NCBI GenBank assembly: GCA_013373575.1
Contig: JABXHP010000182.1
Coordinates: forward strand, 1 to 38,663
Direction: 5' to 3'
Source: Oceanospirillaceae bacterium
Lineage (GTDB): Bacteria > Pseudomonadota > Gammaproteobacteria > Pseudomonadales > Balneatricaceae
Length of the DNA stretch: 38,663 nucleotides
Shown: positions 17,881 through 26,278 of the stretch, one piece after another
Position numbering within the stretch: position 1 is the first letter of the stretch
Layout of the letters: each line of letters begins with the position of its first letter
Notes under the pieces: generated by a model
What the model saw: only the letters and a program-made list of their open reading frames with translations
Told to the model about the DNA's origin: nothing
The model's database searches: none
Translations under genes and position numbers: made by a program

Positions 17881-18456
17881 ATGCAAAACTATGACGTTTC
17901 AGTGACTGACATGATCACCACGCTAATCCAGTTCTTGTCTCGCTCTGTCGTATTAGCAAGTCTGGTTTTTGCAGGCCCTGCAAGTGCGATTTGCCTCCCT
18001 TCAAATGAAATTCTTTCGATGTGTAGGTATGAAACTGGCGACTCATGGTGCGCCGAAAATGATGCGGCTAATCGATTTGCGTATAAAGATGGCTGCCTTG
18101 CTAAATTGACTCTCCCCTCAGTGGCCGAAAACTCTGATCAACTCAGTAAGTTAAGGCAGAACATGAGTTACTCAGCAGCCAGAGCGTTGATTCTGTCAGA
18201 GGGTTGGCAATCTGCAGGGACGCCGTGGGGAATGTTGAGCTCAACTATGGAACTCGATATTCACTTTAAGAATGGTTGGCGAGAACTGGTTTCGTGCGCG
18301 GGGACAGGTCTCAGTCCTTGCCGATATGAGTTCTCCAATATAAGAGGAGAAACATTGGTAGCCATAACTGAGGGTGAGTGCCACAACGATAAACTCGAGT
18401 CGCTGAAGGCGGTTCAAATTTGCGATTTGCCTCTGGTTAGATGGTTTTTAGAGTAG
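17881..18456 (+). CDS. Small exported cysteine-rich protein of unknown function
   Basis: This is a protein of up to 191 aa with a clear signal peptide: IQFLSRSVVLASLVFAGPASA, then cleavage before ICLPS. The ATG at 17911 (MITTLIQFL) gives a more standard signal peptide than the one at 17881. Neither has a strong ribosome-binding site, so the start is uncertain. The mature part holds about ten cysteines, suggesting disulfides and a periplasmic or secreted location. A C-terminal segment (NGWRELVSCAGTG, then CRYEFSNIRGETLVAITEGE) is a pattern I have seen in uncharacterised exported proteins. It begins 32 nt after the helicase stop. The next gene, at 18491, is another small exported protein, so the two may be a pair. 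I cannot assign a function. Confidence 0.6.
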   Translation: MQNYDVSVTDMITTLIQFLSRSVVLASLVFAGPASAICLPSNEILSMCRYETGDSWCAENDAANRFAYKDGCLAKLTLPSVAENSDQLSKLRQNMSYSAARALILSEGWQSAGTPWGMLSSTMELDIHFKNGWRELVSCAGTGLSPCRYEFSNIRGETLVAITEGECHNDKLESLKAVQICDLPLVRWFLE

Positions 18457-18490
18457 GTAATAGCTATTTCTTTGTCGGGGGGAGTAACAG

Positions 18491-18898
18491 ATGAATCGCT
18501 TAAACTCACTTCTTGTGCTGGTGGCTTTGCATGTGCCGAGTACGGCATTAGTCTTGAAAGACTCTTTCGAGTTAGCTGCGTGTAAGCTGAACGACTAGCC
18601 TTTGCTTTCCGTGGGTGTCACATCCAATGTGATTGTAGGAAGCAATATCTCAATCTCATGCCCAAATGCAGAAATTGATCGCCGCTTGATGGAGGGTATA
18701 CCAGACCCCGTGATTGGGTCAGAAATTAGAAGAAACCTCGATGTCACTGCAGGTTCTTACGGTCGCGCGATTCAGGGTATCCGAAGAGAAATCATTACCT
18801 ATGAGGCTCTCGGTTGTGGAACCTTGGAAAGTTATGTGTATGAGGGGGTATGCGATGGAAGTCTTGGAAAAAGTTATCAAGCCGTTTGGACAGTATGA
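18491..18898 (+). pseudogene. Small exported-protein gene interrupted by one in-frame amber codon
   Basis: From the ATG at 18491, 35 codons encode a signal-peptide-like start (LNSLLVLVALHVPSTALVL) and stop at TAG, 18596-18598. The same frame then continues without another stop to 18898, adding 100 codons (SVGVTSNVIVGSNISISCP ... ALGCGTLESYVYEGVCDGSL). This downstream part contains four cysteines and no start of its own beyond a weak TTG. Read through, the product would be a 135-residue exported cysteine-containing protein much like its upstream neighbour in style. The simplest reading is a single nonsense mutation. Amber suppression in the host would restore it. GGGGAG lies 8 nt before the ATG (18479-18484), so initiation looks good. 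Confidence 0.6.
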
Positions 18899-18933
18899 GC
18901 GCTAACATTATGGAAGTTATCGGAAAAAAGTCT

Positions 18934-18954
18934 TATCTTTAAAACTTAAAGATA
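18934..18954. promoter_or_regulatory. Inverted repeat, candidate operator of the dprA-like operon
   Basis: TATCTTTAA (18934-18942) and TTAAAGATA (18946-18954) form a perfect 9-bp inverted repeat around AAC. It ends 18 nt before the dprA-like start codon. The stem is entirely A/T-rich, so it fits a protein-binding operator better than a terminator. In toxin-antitoxin-type operons such a site is the usual place for autorepression. Confidence 0.5.
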
Positions 18955-18972
18955 TTTATTTCAGAGGCTTAG

Positions 18973-19947
18973 ATGGAACTTGTAGATTCAATCGTACTCA
19001 AAGGTCTGAGGGGAGTTGGCGACGGAACCGTAACAAAACTCCTAGAATTTAGTCTAAGAAATGATATCTCAACGCTAGAAGAGTTGGCATATGTTCCAGT
19101 AGAAAACCTTCCGTTGAGGCGTGTCCCAGAGTCACTTGAAGAATTCCTAATAGCTGGCGATTTTGAAGTTGCGAGGCTTGCTGTTGATGACAACCTACGA
19201 GATTGGGCAAATAAAGGAATAACGGTTATCAGCCGAAGCTCGCCGCAATACCCCTCTCGTCTGCTCGATCTAAAAGACCCCCCTCCCTTTCTCTTCTGCA
19301 AAGGAAATCTTGCGTTACTGGACGACTCGAAAGCGATAGCCGTAGTAGGAACGAGAAATAACACGCAGAGGGGTAAACTAATTGCGACCAAAACGGTTGA
19401 GGCGTTCAATTCTCACGGGTTTGTAGTCGTGAGTGGTCTTGCCATCGGTATAGATACAATAGCCCACAGAGCAGCTTTGGATTGCGGGGCGCCTACGATT
19501 GCTGTCTTAGTTGATCTCTTGAAGATATCTCCATCACAAAACAAATTATTAGCTCAGGAAATATTGGAGAAGGGTGGTCTTCTGGTGGCAGAGAATCCTC
19601 CAGGCACATCAACAATTGCAGCACTCTTTGCGAAGCGTGACCGCATTCAGTCTGGACTATCTACTGCAGTTTTTGCTGTCGAGACTTCCAAAGGTGGCGG
19701 AACCATGCATGCTGTGAGGGCTGCAGTTCAATTATCACGACCTGTATTTGTCCCAGACCCCATTGCAGCGCGATATGATGATCTCTCATTAGATGCTATT
19801 GAAGGAACACAGCATCTAATATCCGAGCAGATAGCTCGAGCATATACAGGGCAGTCATATGAGGCTATCAGCCAAGAGTTAACCGCTGTAGCTGATCGAA
19901 TAGAAAATCCCCGAATTCCAGAATTACAGGGAGGTCTAGGTCTATGA
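18973..19947 (+). CDS. dprA: DprA/Smf-like protein, probable ShosA-type partner
   Basis: This 324-aa protein has a helix-hairpin-helix-like start (LKGLRGVGDGTVTKLLE). A DprA Rossmann domain follows (IAVVGTRNNTQRGK, then SGLAIGIDTIAHRAALDCGAPTIAVL), with GGLLVAENPPG and FAKRDRIQSGLS after it. The usual FPxRNRI is altered to FAKRDRI and the SGSLxTA loop to GGGTMHAV. The C-terminal winged helix of competence DprA is missing. It is therefore a specialised paralogue rather than the housekeeping transformation gene. DprA binds single-stranded DNA and loads RecA. In the ShosTA defence/toxin-antitoxin system, as I recall it, the DprA-like ShosA neutralises a phosphoribosyltransferase toxin. That fits here, because the next gene carries a phosphoribosyltransferase and overlaps this one by 4 nt (ATGA). 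Confidence 0.88.
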   Translation: MELVDSIVLKGLRGVGDGTVTKLLEFSLRNDISTLEELAYVPVENLPLRRVPESLEEFLIAGDFEVARLAVDDNLRDWANKGITVISRSSPQYPSRLLDLKDPPPFLFCKGNLALLDDSKAIAVVGTRNNTQRGKLIATKTVEAFNSHGFVVVSGLAIGIDTIAHRAALDCGAPTIAVLVDLLKISPSQNKLLAQEILEKGGLLVAENPPGTSTIAALFAKRDRIQSGLSTAVFAVETSKGGGTMHAVRAAVQLSRPVFVPDPIAARYDDLSLDAIEGTQHLISEQIARAYTGQSYEAISQELTAVADRIENPRIPELQGGLGL

Positions 19948-22900
19948 TAAAGGTCATTATTCTAGACCTTGATGACACTCTAATTGACACGAGGGCACTA
20001 GAACCACTACGCCAAGCAGGACGATGGCGAGATGTGCGCAATCACCTGAAGCATTGCAGCGTAAACGAGGATGTTCTAGGTCTGCTTACAACTGCAAGGT
20101 CCGCAGGGATTAAAACTGCCTTATTCACCAATGCTCCTTCAAACTATGTTCAGGAACTGCTAAGGCATTTTGATATCACGGTCGACACTGTGGTCGCATA
20201 CCACGATGTCAAACAGCACAAGCCTTCGGCAGAAGGCGTTCATAAAATACTGGAGCTATTCTCAGCAGCTCCCCATGAGGTTTTGTATCTTGGCGATAGT
20301 GAACTCGACAGAGGGGCTGCCGACAGTGCGGGGGTAGAGTTTTTTGCTGTGGAGTGGGGGAACGTCGCTAATATCGACGCCGCCCATCAAGGTGTCGTTA
20401 AATTATCTGAGTTAATTGGCGCCAGATTAGCAAATGAGAATCCGAATCAGTCACGTTCAGAATTAGTGATAGATGGCAACAAAATATACCTTGGCTACTA
20501 TCTAGAAGGGATAAAGCAAGAGGTATGGGCCTTTAAAGATGGTTCCATTTCAGCCGTTGATAGGTGGGTCTCGAAAGCAACCGAGCTATCAAGTCTCTTC
20601 CCCGAAATAGACTTCGTTGTCAGAGCTCTCGGACATGCAGAACTCGCACCAGAGGGTAGGGATAAACCGTTAGATAGATTAAGCAATGCATTGGCTCAGT
20701 CGTTGGATGCACGATATGTCCCAGAAGCACTGATCAAAAAACGGGCGTTACAGAAGTCTACTGGTATCACTGCTGTAGAGCGTTCGGAGCAAGTCCGCGG
20801 CGCATATTCGCTCAAACGAGATGCCGCAATTTCAAGTTTTAACCAGCCAAGGTTTTTGGTTGTTGACGACGTGTTTACATCAGGTGCAACAACAGGGGAG
20901 ATTCAAAGAGCAATTACGGAAGCATATCCGACAGCTCAAGTCTTCGTATTCACATTGGTCAAAACGCTTTATAGGTCTGCGGCCAATCGAGCTAGCCTAG
21001 AGTTGCAGCATAATAATCAGCTCTTTACTGATCTTTTCCGCCAACAAATTGCGACTCATGATGGTGAGGCGGAGCATTCTCCTCACAACCCAAGTAAGCG
21101 TCGCCTGGTTTCGAAGAAATTCACCGCCAATTACACAAACACAAATCACAACTTCGTTGCTCACAACTTACCGTTCTACTCTATTGCGTCAGAGGCAAAC
21201 TCTGAGCAGCTTTACGCTTCTCTCCAAATTCTGAAGAACATACTTCAGAGAGGAAAGCCGACCATAGCCTCTCGACGTTTGCGAAACTCATTTGGACTAG
21301 CTGTTGATGAAACTGGATTAAATCTCGAGCCGTTACCACTGATTTCCTCCCAGCCAGTTAGCTGGAAACGAATGATCAGGGGAGATCAAAAGTCAGGAAA
21401 TTATCCTGCAAAGTTTTTCTTCGAGGAGTTGTTTGAGAAGCATTTGGGAAAATATGGGTTCATAAAACAGCTGACGGTACCTGAAGTCCAGATTTTTGAC
21501 ATGACGCAGGTGTATGTCGATCAATTTCAGAATAGGCAGGTCGACTTCTACATTCCTCAAGTCGGTGTAATTATTGAAATAGATGGAGCCCAGCATCATA
21601 GTTCAGCAGACATTGATAGACTTCGCGATGACTTCGCCTCATCGCTGGGACTAAGAACATTCAGGTTCACGGCTGCAGAAGTATCTGTTGAGAGTGATGC
21701 CTTCATCGATAAAATGAAGGAACTCATTCGCTACATAGAGCTTATTGATCATCAGGAGCAAGATGGAACTTTAGCACCTCCAAATGGCATAACTATTCGT
21801 GACTACGCCGAACACTATGCCCAATCGACTCGTTGCGATACAGATCAACGTTTCCAGCTGACCGCGTCCTGCAGGTTTCAGGTTTTGTTACTTGAGCTGA
21901 TTGAGCGGGGGGTTATCAGGTTGGGGCAGTCTTCCAAAGTTAAGTTGGTGAATCAGGATCAAATAGATTTTGTTAAGGAAGCGGTTGACGATCTTAATGA
22001 GCTAATTGCGAATATATTTTGCCTACAAGGGTTGGATCTCGGAGCACTAAAACTCGAAATCGAGGAGCTAGATAGACTCCCCACCGATCGCGATAGCGAT
22101 TCGCTGTTTATTGATTTTAGTATTCGAGAACGGTTCGATGATCGGCATCAAGTAAATCAGGATGTGATATTCGTCAGAACAGATTACTTCGATTTTTATC
22201 GTGTCTTCCCGAGTGGGGATTCATCGTCAATTGAGAACCTTCTTCTCGAAGACTATGACCATTTTAAATTGTCGTGCGCTAAACCCATAGAATACGAGCT
22301 GGACTTGAGTCCAGCGAGCGCCCAGCGAGAGTCTTTACGGTACTTCCTCAGTAATCTGTTTCTACCTCTGCTAGATGATGTGGATTTCAGAGAAGGGCAA
22401 GTTGGAATTATCGGGTCGGCCCTCTCGCGTCATAGTACGATAGGGCTTCTCCCCACAGGCTCGGGTAAATCAATTTGCTACCAACTTTCTGCAGTGTTGC
22501 AGCCCGCCGTTAGCTTTGTTGTTTGCCCGATTAAGAGCCTGATGTATGACCAAAAAGCAGATCTTGACGCCATCGGTTTCAATCGCAGTAACTACATTAC
22601 AAGCGAACTCAGCGCTGGCGAAAAAGCGCGCGTACAAAGAGACTTCGGGCGCGGCAAATACTTCTATGTATTCATCTCACCAGAAAGATTCCAAACGCAT
22701 GCGTTTAGGAGAGAAATGTCCTCAATCGGACTAGATCTTGCGTTCGCTTACGCGGTGATTGATGAAGCGCACTGTCTCTCTGAGTGGGGTCATGATTTCC
22801 GCACGTCTTACTTGAACTTGGCTAACACCATAGAAAAATTTGCTCCGTCCGCCAGTTATATAGGTTTGACAGCCACGGCCTCGGTGAACGTGTTAAAAGA

Positions 22901-24626
22901 TATCCAAACTGAATTCAGCATACCTGATGAGTACATTAGAACTCCTCTCAATTTCACACGGGATGAACTAGCATTTCACGTCATCGATGATGAGGGACGT
23001 AAGGCCGATGTCATAGTCGATCTTGTTTCTAAAATGGAGGCAAAATGGAACGTAACAGAAGAGGATTCAAGCGGCAAAGCAGGCATTATTTTTACGTCGA
23101 CAGTTAATGGAAACAAAGGCTGCCACAGCCTCTCGGGACGTTTATCAACGTTACTAAATATGGATGTGCGTTACTTCTCTGGGTCAGCTCCTAAAGGAGG
23201 CGGGCTGCATGGGGAGGCCTTCGATCGTTACAAGCGACAGGTACAAGACGATTTTAAAGACAACAAATATCATCTGCTAGCTGCTACGAAAGCTTTTGGC
23301 ATGGGCGTTAACAAAGGTAACGTTGCATACACAATTCACTACGGCATTCCTGGATCGATGGAGGCGCTTTATCAAGAGGCAGGCCGTGCAGGCCGCGATA
23401 AACGTTTGTTCCAGAGTACGCCCGCGGATTGTTTCGTGTTGCTTACAAAGGAAGGGGACGAGCAACTATTGGAAAAGATATGGGATCAGAGCACCAGTGT
23501 TACTGATCTGAAGAAGCATGTTAAGAGCCTGAGCCGCAATGGCGATTTAAACACCAATATGTTCTTAATGACAGCTAACCTGGATACCATCAATGACGAA
23601 TTTAAGCTTCTCGCGAACATCTATAACCATCTCTCGTCCAACCAAGAGCTTAAAACAGTCACTTTAAGCGCGCGTCAGTTCGGAGTAGAGAAAGCGAAGT
23701 TTGAAAAGGCTGTATATCGTCTATCCCAATTGGGTATAGTTTCGGACTGGGTTATAGAAGACTTTTTCAACGGGACGCTCGAAATAGAGTTCCAGTGTCC
23801 AGATATCGACACACTTGAGAGCAACATAGAAGATACGGTTCGTAAATATGACCCTGATTTCAAACTCGACGGTATTTTTTCGAGTGATAACGAGTACTAC
23901 AAGGTCATCTGTGAGAAATTGACCCGTGGCTCAATTGATAAAGCCCAGTTCATATTCTTGGTTCTGTTACTTTGGTCCTACGATCATTTCGTATACAACC
24001 GCCGTCAGTCGCAAAAGAACGTCTACGACGAGTGCGTAAAGGTCGCAGGCAAAGATGCCTCTGCTGAGGCCGATTTTAAAGCGAAACTCGAAGGTTATTT
24101 CAGGCATGACAAGTCAAGTCAGCGTCTGCTTCATTTGGCTGAAAATTCTACTGATACGGGTTTGTGGCTTTCTGTGTTCCACAAAGATGTCGACGAAGAG
24201 GGATCTAAAGAGCTGATTTCGGAAACAGAGCTAAATACCCTCAGCGCTCAAATCTCTCGTTTCCTAGAATCCTATAAAGACAATCAATGTCTGGACTACT
24301 TGAGCGGAGTAGTAAGATTAGCTGCGGATCAATTCGACGATACCGACGGTGAAGTTCGAATGTCATCATCGTTAGACAAAGTTATGTCCGCAAGTCGTGA
24401 GAGCGCACTCACTTTGATCCGTGAGACCCTCAGTCTCAGGAAGTTTTTCTCCGAGGAAGCGAGAGGCAGATTCGCACGTTTGGTCCACGAAAAATTTGGA
24501 GATCAACAAGTACTTGAGGAAATAAATCAAGAGTTTGAAGACCCTTACTCTTACCACACCCTATTGTCTCCGTTGGCAGCTCGCCTCCAGAGGCTCACAT
24601 CCAGCTATAAAGGAGTCGATTGGTGA
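19944..24626 (+). CDS. Four-domain fusion: HAD phosphatase, ComFC-like PRTase, PD-(D/E)XK nuclease, RecQ-like helicase
   Basis: The 1560-aa protein has four readable modules. (1) HAD domain, about 1-160: D8-L-D10-D-T12-L, then TNAPS, K in HKPSAEG, and GDSELD at 117-122. (2) ComFC-like type I phosphoribosyltransferase, about 180-350: VERSEQVRGAYSL and the PRPP-binding loop DDVFTSGAT at 308-316. (3) DUF559/Vsr-like nuclease, about 490-605: D534 in VDFYIP, E545-x-D547-G, then HH and D--R. (4) RecQ-type SF2 helicase, about 800-1180: FREGQVGII, Walker A TGSGKS at 838-843, DEAHCLSEWGHDFR at 940, GLTATAS, and EAGRAGRD at 1145-1152. The last ~380 residues are unknown and lack an obvious RecQ zinc site. 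All catalytic residues I can check are present. HAD plus PRTase next to DprA is the ShosT pattern. The nuclease and helicase are additional. Translation is coupled to the dprA-like gene. Confidence 0.88.
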   Translation: MIKVIILDLDDTLIDTRALEPLRQAGRWRDVRNHLKHCSVNEDVLGLLTTARSAGIKTALFTNAPSNYVQELLRHFDITVDTVVAYHDVKQHKPSAEGVHKILELFSAAPHEVLYLGDSELDRGAADSAGVEFFAVEWGNVANIDAAHQGVVKLSELIGARLANENPNQSRSELVIDGNKIYLGYYLEGIKQEVWAFKDGSISAVDRWVSKATELSSLFPEIDFVVRALGHAELAPEGRDKPLDRLSNALAQSLDARYVPEALIKKRALQKSTGITAVERSEQVRGAYSLKRDAAISSFNQPRFLVVDDVFTSGATTGEIQRAITEAYPTAQVFVFTLVKTLYRSAANRASLELQHNNQLFTDLFRQQIATHDGEAEHSPHNPSKRRLVSKKFTANYTNTNHNFVAHNLPFYSIASEANSEQLYASLQILKNILQRGKPTIASRRLRNSFGLAVDETGLNLEPLPLISSQPVSWKRMIRGDQKSGNYPAKFFFEELFEKHLGKYGFIKQLTVPEVQIFDMTQVYVDQFQNRQVDFYIPQVGVIIEIDGAQHHSSADIDRLRDDFASSLGLRTFRFTAAEVSVESDAFIDKMKELIRYIELIDHQEQDGTLAPPNGITIRDYAEHYAQSTRCDTDQRFQLTASCRFQVLLLELIERGVIRLGQSSKVKLVNQDQIDFVKEAVDDLNELIANIFCLQGLDLGALKLEIEELDRLPTDRDSDSLFIDFSIRERFDDRHQVNQDVIFVRTDYFDFYRVFPSGDSSSIENLLLEDYDHFKLSCAKPIEYELDLSPASAQRESLRYFLSNLFLPLLDDVDFREGQVGIIGSALSRHSTIGLLPTGSGKSICYQLSAVLQPAVSFVVCPIKSLMYDQKADLDAIGFNRSNYITSELSAGEKARVQRDFGRGKYFYVFISPERFQTHAFRREMSSIGLDLAFAYAVIDEAHCLSEWGHDFRTSYLNLANTIEKFAPSASYIGLTATASVNVLKDIQTEFSIPDEYIRTPLNFTRDELAFHVIDDEGRKADVIVDLVSKMEAKWNVTEEDSSGKAGIIFTSTVNGNKGCHSLSGRLSTLLNMDVRYFSGSAPKGGGLHGEAFDRYKRQVQDDFKDNKYHLLAATKAFGMGVNKGNVAYTIHYGIPGSMEALYQEAGRAGRDKRLFQSTPADCFVLLTKEGDEQLLEKIWDQSTSVTDLKKHVKSLSRNGDLNTNMFLMTANLDTINDEFKLLANIYNHLSSNQELKTVTLSARQFGVEKAKFEKAVYRLSQLGIVSDWVIEDFFNGTLEIEFQCPDIDTLESNIEDTVRKYDPDFKLDGIFSSDNEYYKVICEKLTRGSIDKAQFIFLVLLLWSYDHFVYNRRQSQKNVYDECVKVAGKDASAEADFKAKLEGYFRHDKSSQRLLHLAENSTDTGLWLSVFHKDVDEEGSKELISETELNTLSAQISRFLESYKDNQCLDYLSGVVRLAADQFDDTDGEVRMSSSLDKVMSASRESALTLIRETLSLRKFFSEEARGRFARLVHEKFGDQQVLEEINQEFEDPYSYHTLLSPLAARLQRLTSSYKGVDW

Positions 24627-25141
24627 GCGACATAAAAAAACTCCATAAAGTAATTGAGTCCCTTGAAGAACAATCTACTCGTGTCAGCGAGTTTAATGGT
24701 GTTTTGAAGGCGGTAAACGCAGCGAAGGCTGAGATTTCGATTGCCAAAGATTCATTCGCTGCACTAGGGGATGAACAGCAGAAGCTCGTCACCCTCAGCT
24801 ATCAAAAATTCGATGAGTTTGAAAAGCGGTTAGCTATGTTAGACCGAGCGCTTTCAGCTATTGAATCTAAAATGGTAGCTGCTGATCAATTCGAATCGGG
24901 TCGCGATAGAATTTTGCTGCGATTGTCTGAACTTAGGTTTGTGTCACCAGAGCAATTTGAACATGGCATTACTACATCAGAGAAGAATACGGCATCTCTG
25001 ATTACTGAGAACCAGGGTGAAGTGTTGAGGCTTATAGTGGCTCAACAGTCTGCGATCAAATCCCTGAAGACGACATTGATATTAGGAATGATGGTTCTAG
25101 CTGGTGGAATCGCGTTTCTCGCAAAGGATTTGGTGATGTAA
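24623..25141 (+). CDS. Coiled-coil protein with C-terminal membrane anchor
   Basis: This is a 172-aa protein. The GTG at 24623 overlaps the upstream stop by 4 nt (GTGA) and sits 7 nt after AAAGGAG. The TTG three bases earlier is less likely. Residues 1-145 are helical with heptad character (IKKLHKVIESLEEQSTRVS, FDEFEKRLAMLDRALSAIE). The last ~25 residues form one transmembrane helix (LILGMMVLAGGIAFLAKDLVM) with a lysine near the end. That predicts a tail-anchored inner-membrane protein with a cytoplasmic stalk. Strict coupling to the fusion gene implies it works with it, for example as a membrane tether, sensor or effector that triggers membrane damage. No enzymatic motif is visible, and I know no close family. 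Confidence 0.75.
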   Translation: MSDIKKLHKVIESLEEQSTRVSEFNGVLKAVNAAKAEISIAKDSFAALGDEQQKLVTLSYQKFDEFEKRLAMLDRALSAIESKMVAADQFESGRDRILLRLSELRFVSPEQFEHGITTSEKNTASLITENQGEVLRLIVAQQSAIKSLKTTLILGMMVLAGGIAFLAKDLVM

Positions 25142-25240
25142 AAGCTGGAACCATTTTTGGTAGAGATTTCACCGCCTGAATGTTGCAACCCTTGGGCATA
25201 GCTCTTGTCCTCAAAGCACAACTTAGGAAATGATGAGTTA

Positions 25241-26242
25241 ATGGACACATCAAGTAACCTTGGACATCAATTTTTATTGCTCTACTGCAAGTCAGCTGAA
25301 GGTTTTCCGATAGGGGATGTACCGTTTTTTTCAGTAGACGATAATAGCAACAAATTCTTAGTTGTTTCGGCCCGTGGTAGCAGCCTAGAGAAAATTTTTC
25401 TCGAACAGACTTTCTATAATACCCACGATATCTGGTTTGTTCTTGATGGCGAGAATAAGCACATGAATACTCATGAATTCTATCATTATTGGGCTGCTCT
25501 AAGTGATGACGTGAGGTCTCAGATAGAGTTAAGTTGGTCAAGCACTTGGCATGAGCTCTTTCACAACACCAAATTAAATCGAGTGCTGGTACTTATAGCT
25601 TTACCCAGAGCTGAAGAACATGAGGCCGATCAAGACGAAGTAAAACGATATCTCTCATCTTTACCAGATTTCGTCGAGCGAGTTTCTGTAGGCGGTGATG
25701 AGGTTGTTATCGATTATTTAATGACACGTTATCTTTCTGAAATTCAAGATCCTATTAGTGCTGAAGATTACAGGGAAGATGATTACGAGATAACACTCAT
25801 TCGGGAAATGCTTCAGGACGACTACGGTGACAATCGATTGGGGTCGGTTAAGAGCCAAACTATATTGGGACCAAGTGACTTTAGCTATCATTGCAATCTC
25901 GAGCATCTAGAACCAAATGAATTCGATATTGAAGACGACTATAGCTACGTGCATGTGAGTCGAAATGACGACTTTTATTATAGATTCGATCATAAAAAAA
26001 TAGAGTGGCTTCGAGAGTATTTACGAATTCCCGATCCAATTGAGCAAATATTGTCTGAGGAACAATGGGGACAAATCAGGGAGGTCTACATCGAGGAAAT
26101 CGAAACCCATATCCAATCAATTCAAGAGGGAGTATTTGGTATGGAGCCGATTAAACGTAAAAGCGCAGTCCGCTATGATAGTAGTTTGAGCGATTACCTC
26201 GGTTTTAGTGGCCCGTTCTCAGACTCTGAACTCGGGGATTAG
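25241..26242 (+). CDS. Acidic protein of unknown function downstream of the DprA/RecQ operon
   Basis: This is a 333-aa protein. I chose ATG 25241 because GATGAG precedes it at suitable distance. The frame is open to a TTG at 25205. It is very rich in Asp and Glu, with clusters such as EDYREDDYEITLIREMLQDD and ALPRAEEHEADQDE, and has alternating hydrophobic strands near the N-terminus (HQFLLLYCKSAEG, NKFLVVSARGS, DIWFVLDGEN). It has no signal peptide, membrane helix or catalytic motif I recognise. It starts 99 nt after the tail-anchored protein on the same strand and ends at a shared hairpin, so it may be the last gene of that transcript. Charge alone would allow a nucleic-acid-mimic or immunity-type role, but that is a guess. 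Confidence 0.65.
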   Translation: MDTSSNLGHQFLLLYCKSAEGFPIGDVPFFSVDDNSNKFLVVSARGSSLEKIFLEQTFYNTHDIWFVLDGENKHMNTHEFYHYWAALSDDVRSQIELSWSSTWHELFHNTKLNRVLVLIALPRAEEHEADQDEVKRYLSSLPDFVERVSVGGDEVVIDYLMTRYLSEIQDPISAEDYREDDYEITLIREMLQDDYGDNRLGSVKSQTILGPSDFSYHCNLEHLEPNEFDIEDDYSYVHVSRNDDFYYRFDHKKIEWLREYLRIPDPIEQILSEEQWGQIREVYIEEIETHIQSIQEGVFGMEPIKRKSAVRYDSSLSDYLGFSGPFSDSELGD

Positions 26243-26250
26243 CCTTTCTA

Positions 26251-26278
26251 AGGTGGATTCTTAGATTAGAATCCACCT
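26251..26278. terminator. Hairpin between convergent genes, candidate bidirectional terminator
   Basis: AGGTGGATTCT (26251-26261) pairs perfectly over 11 bp with AGAATCCACCT (26268-26278) around a 6-nt loop. It lies between the stop of the acidic protein (26242) and the end of the minus-strand gene, whose last codons and stop are part of the stem. No clear T-tract follows on either strand. Confidence 0.6.

Noticed and set aside
18602-18898. Separate gene starting at TTG after the amber codon
   Set aside because: It is in the same frame as the preceding 35 codons and lacks a ribosome-binding site. One interrupted gene is simpler.
20498-24557. Several 60-70 codon minus-strand frames opposite the fusion gene
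   Set aside because: They are shadows of a long gene with clear domains.
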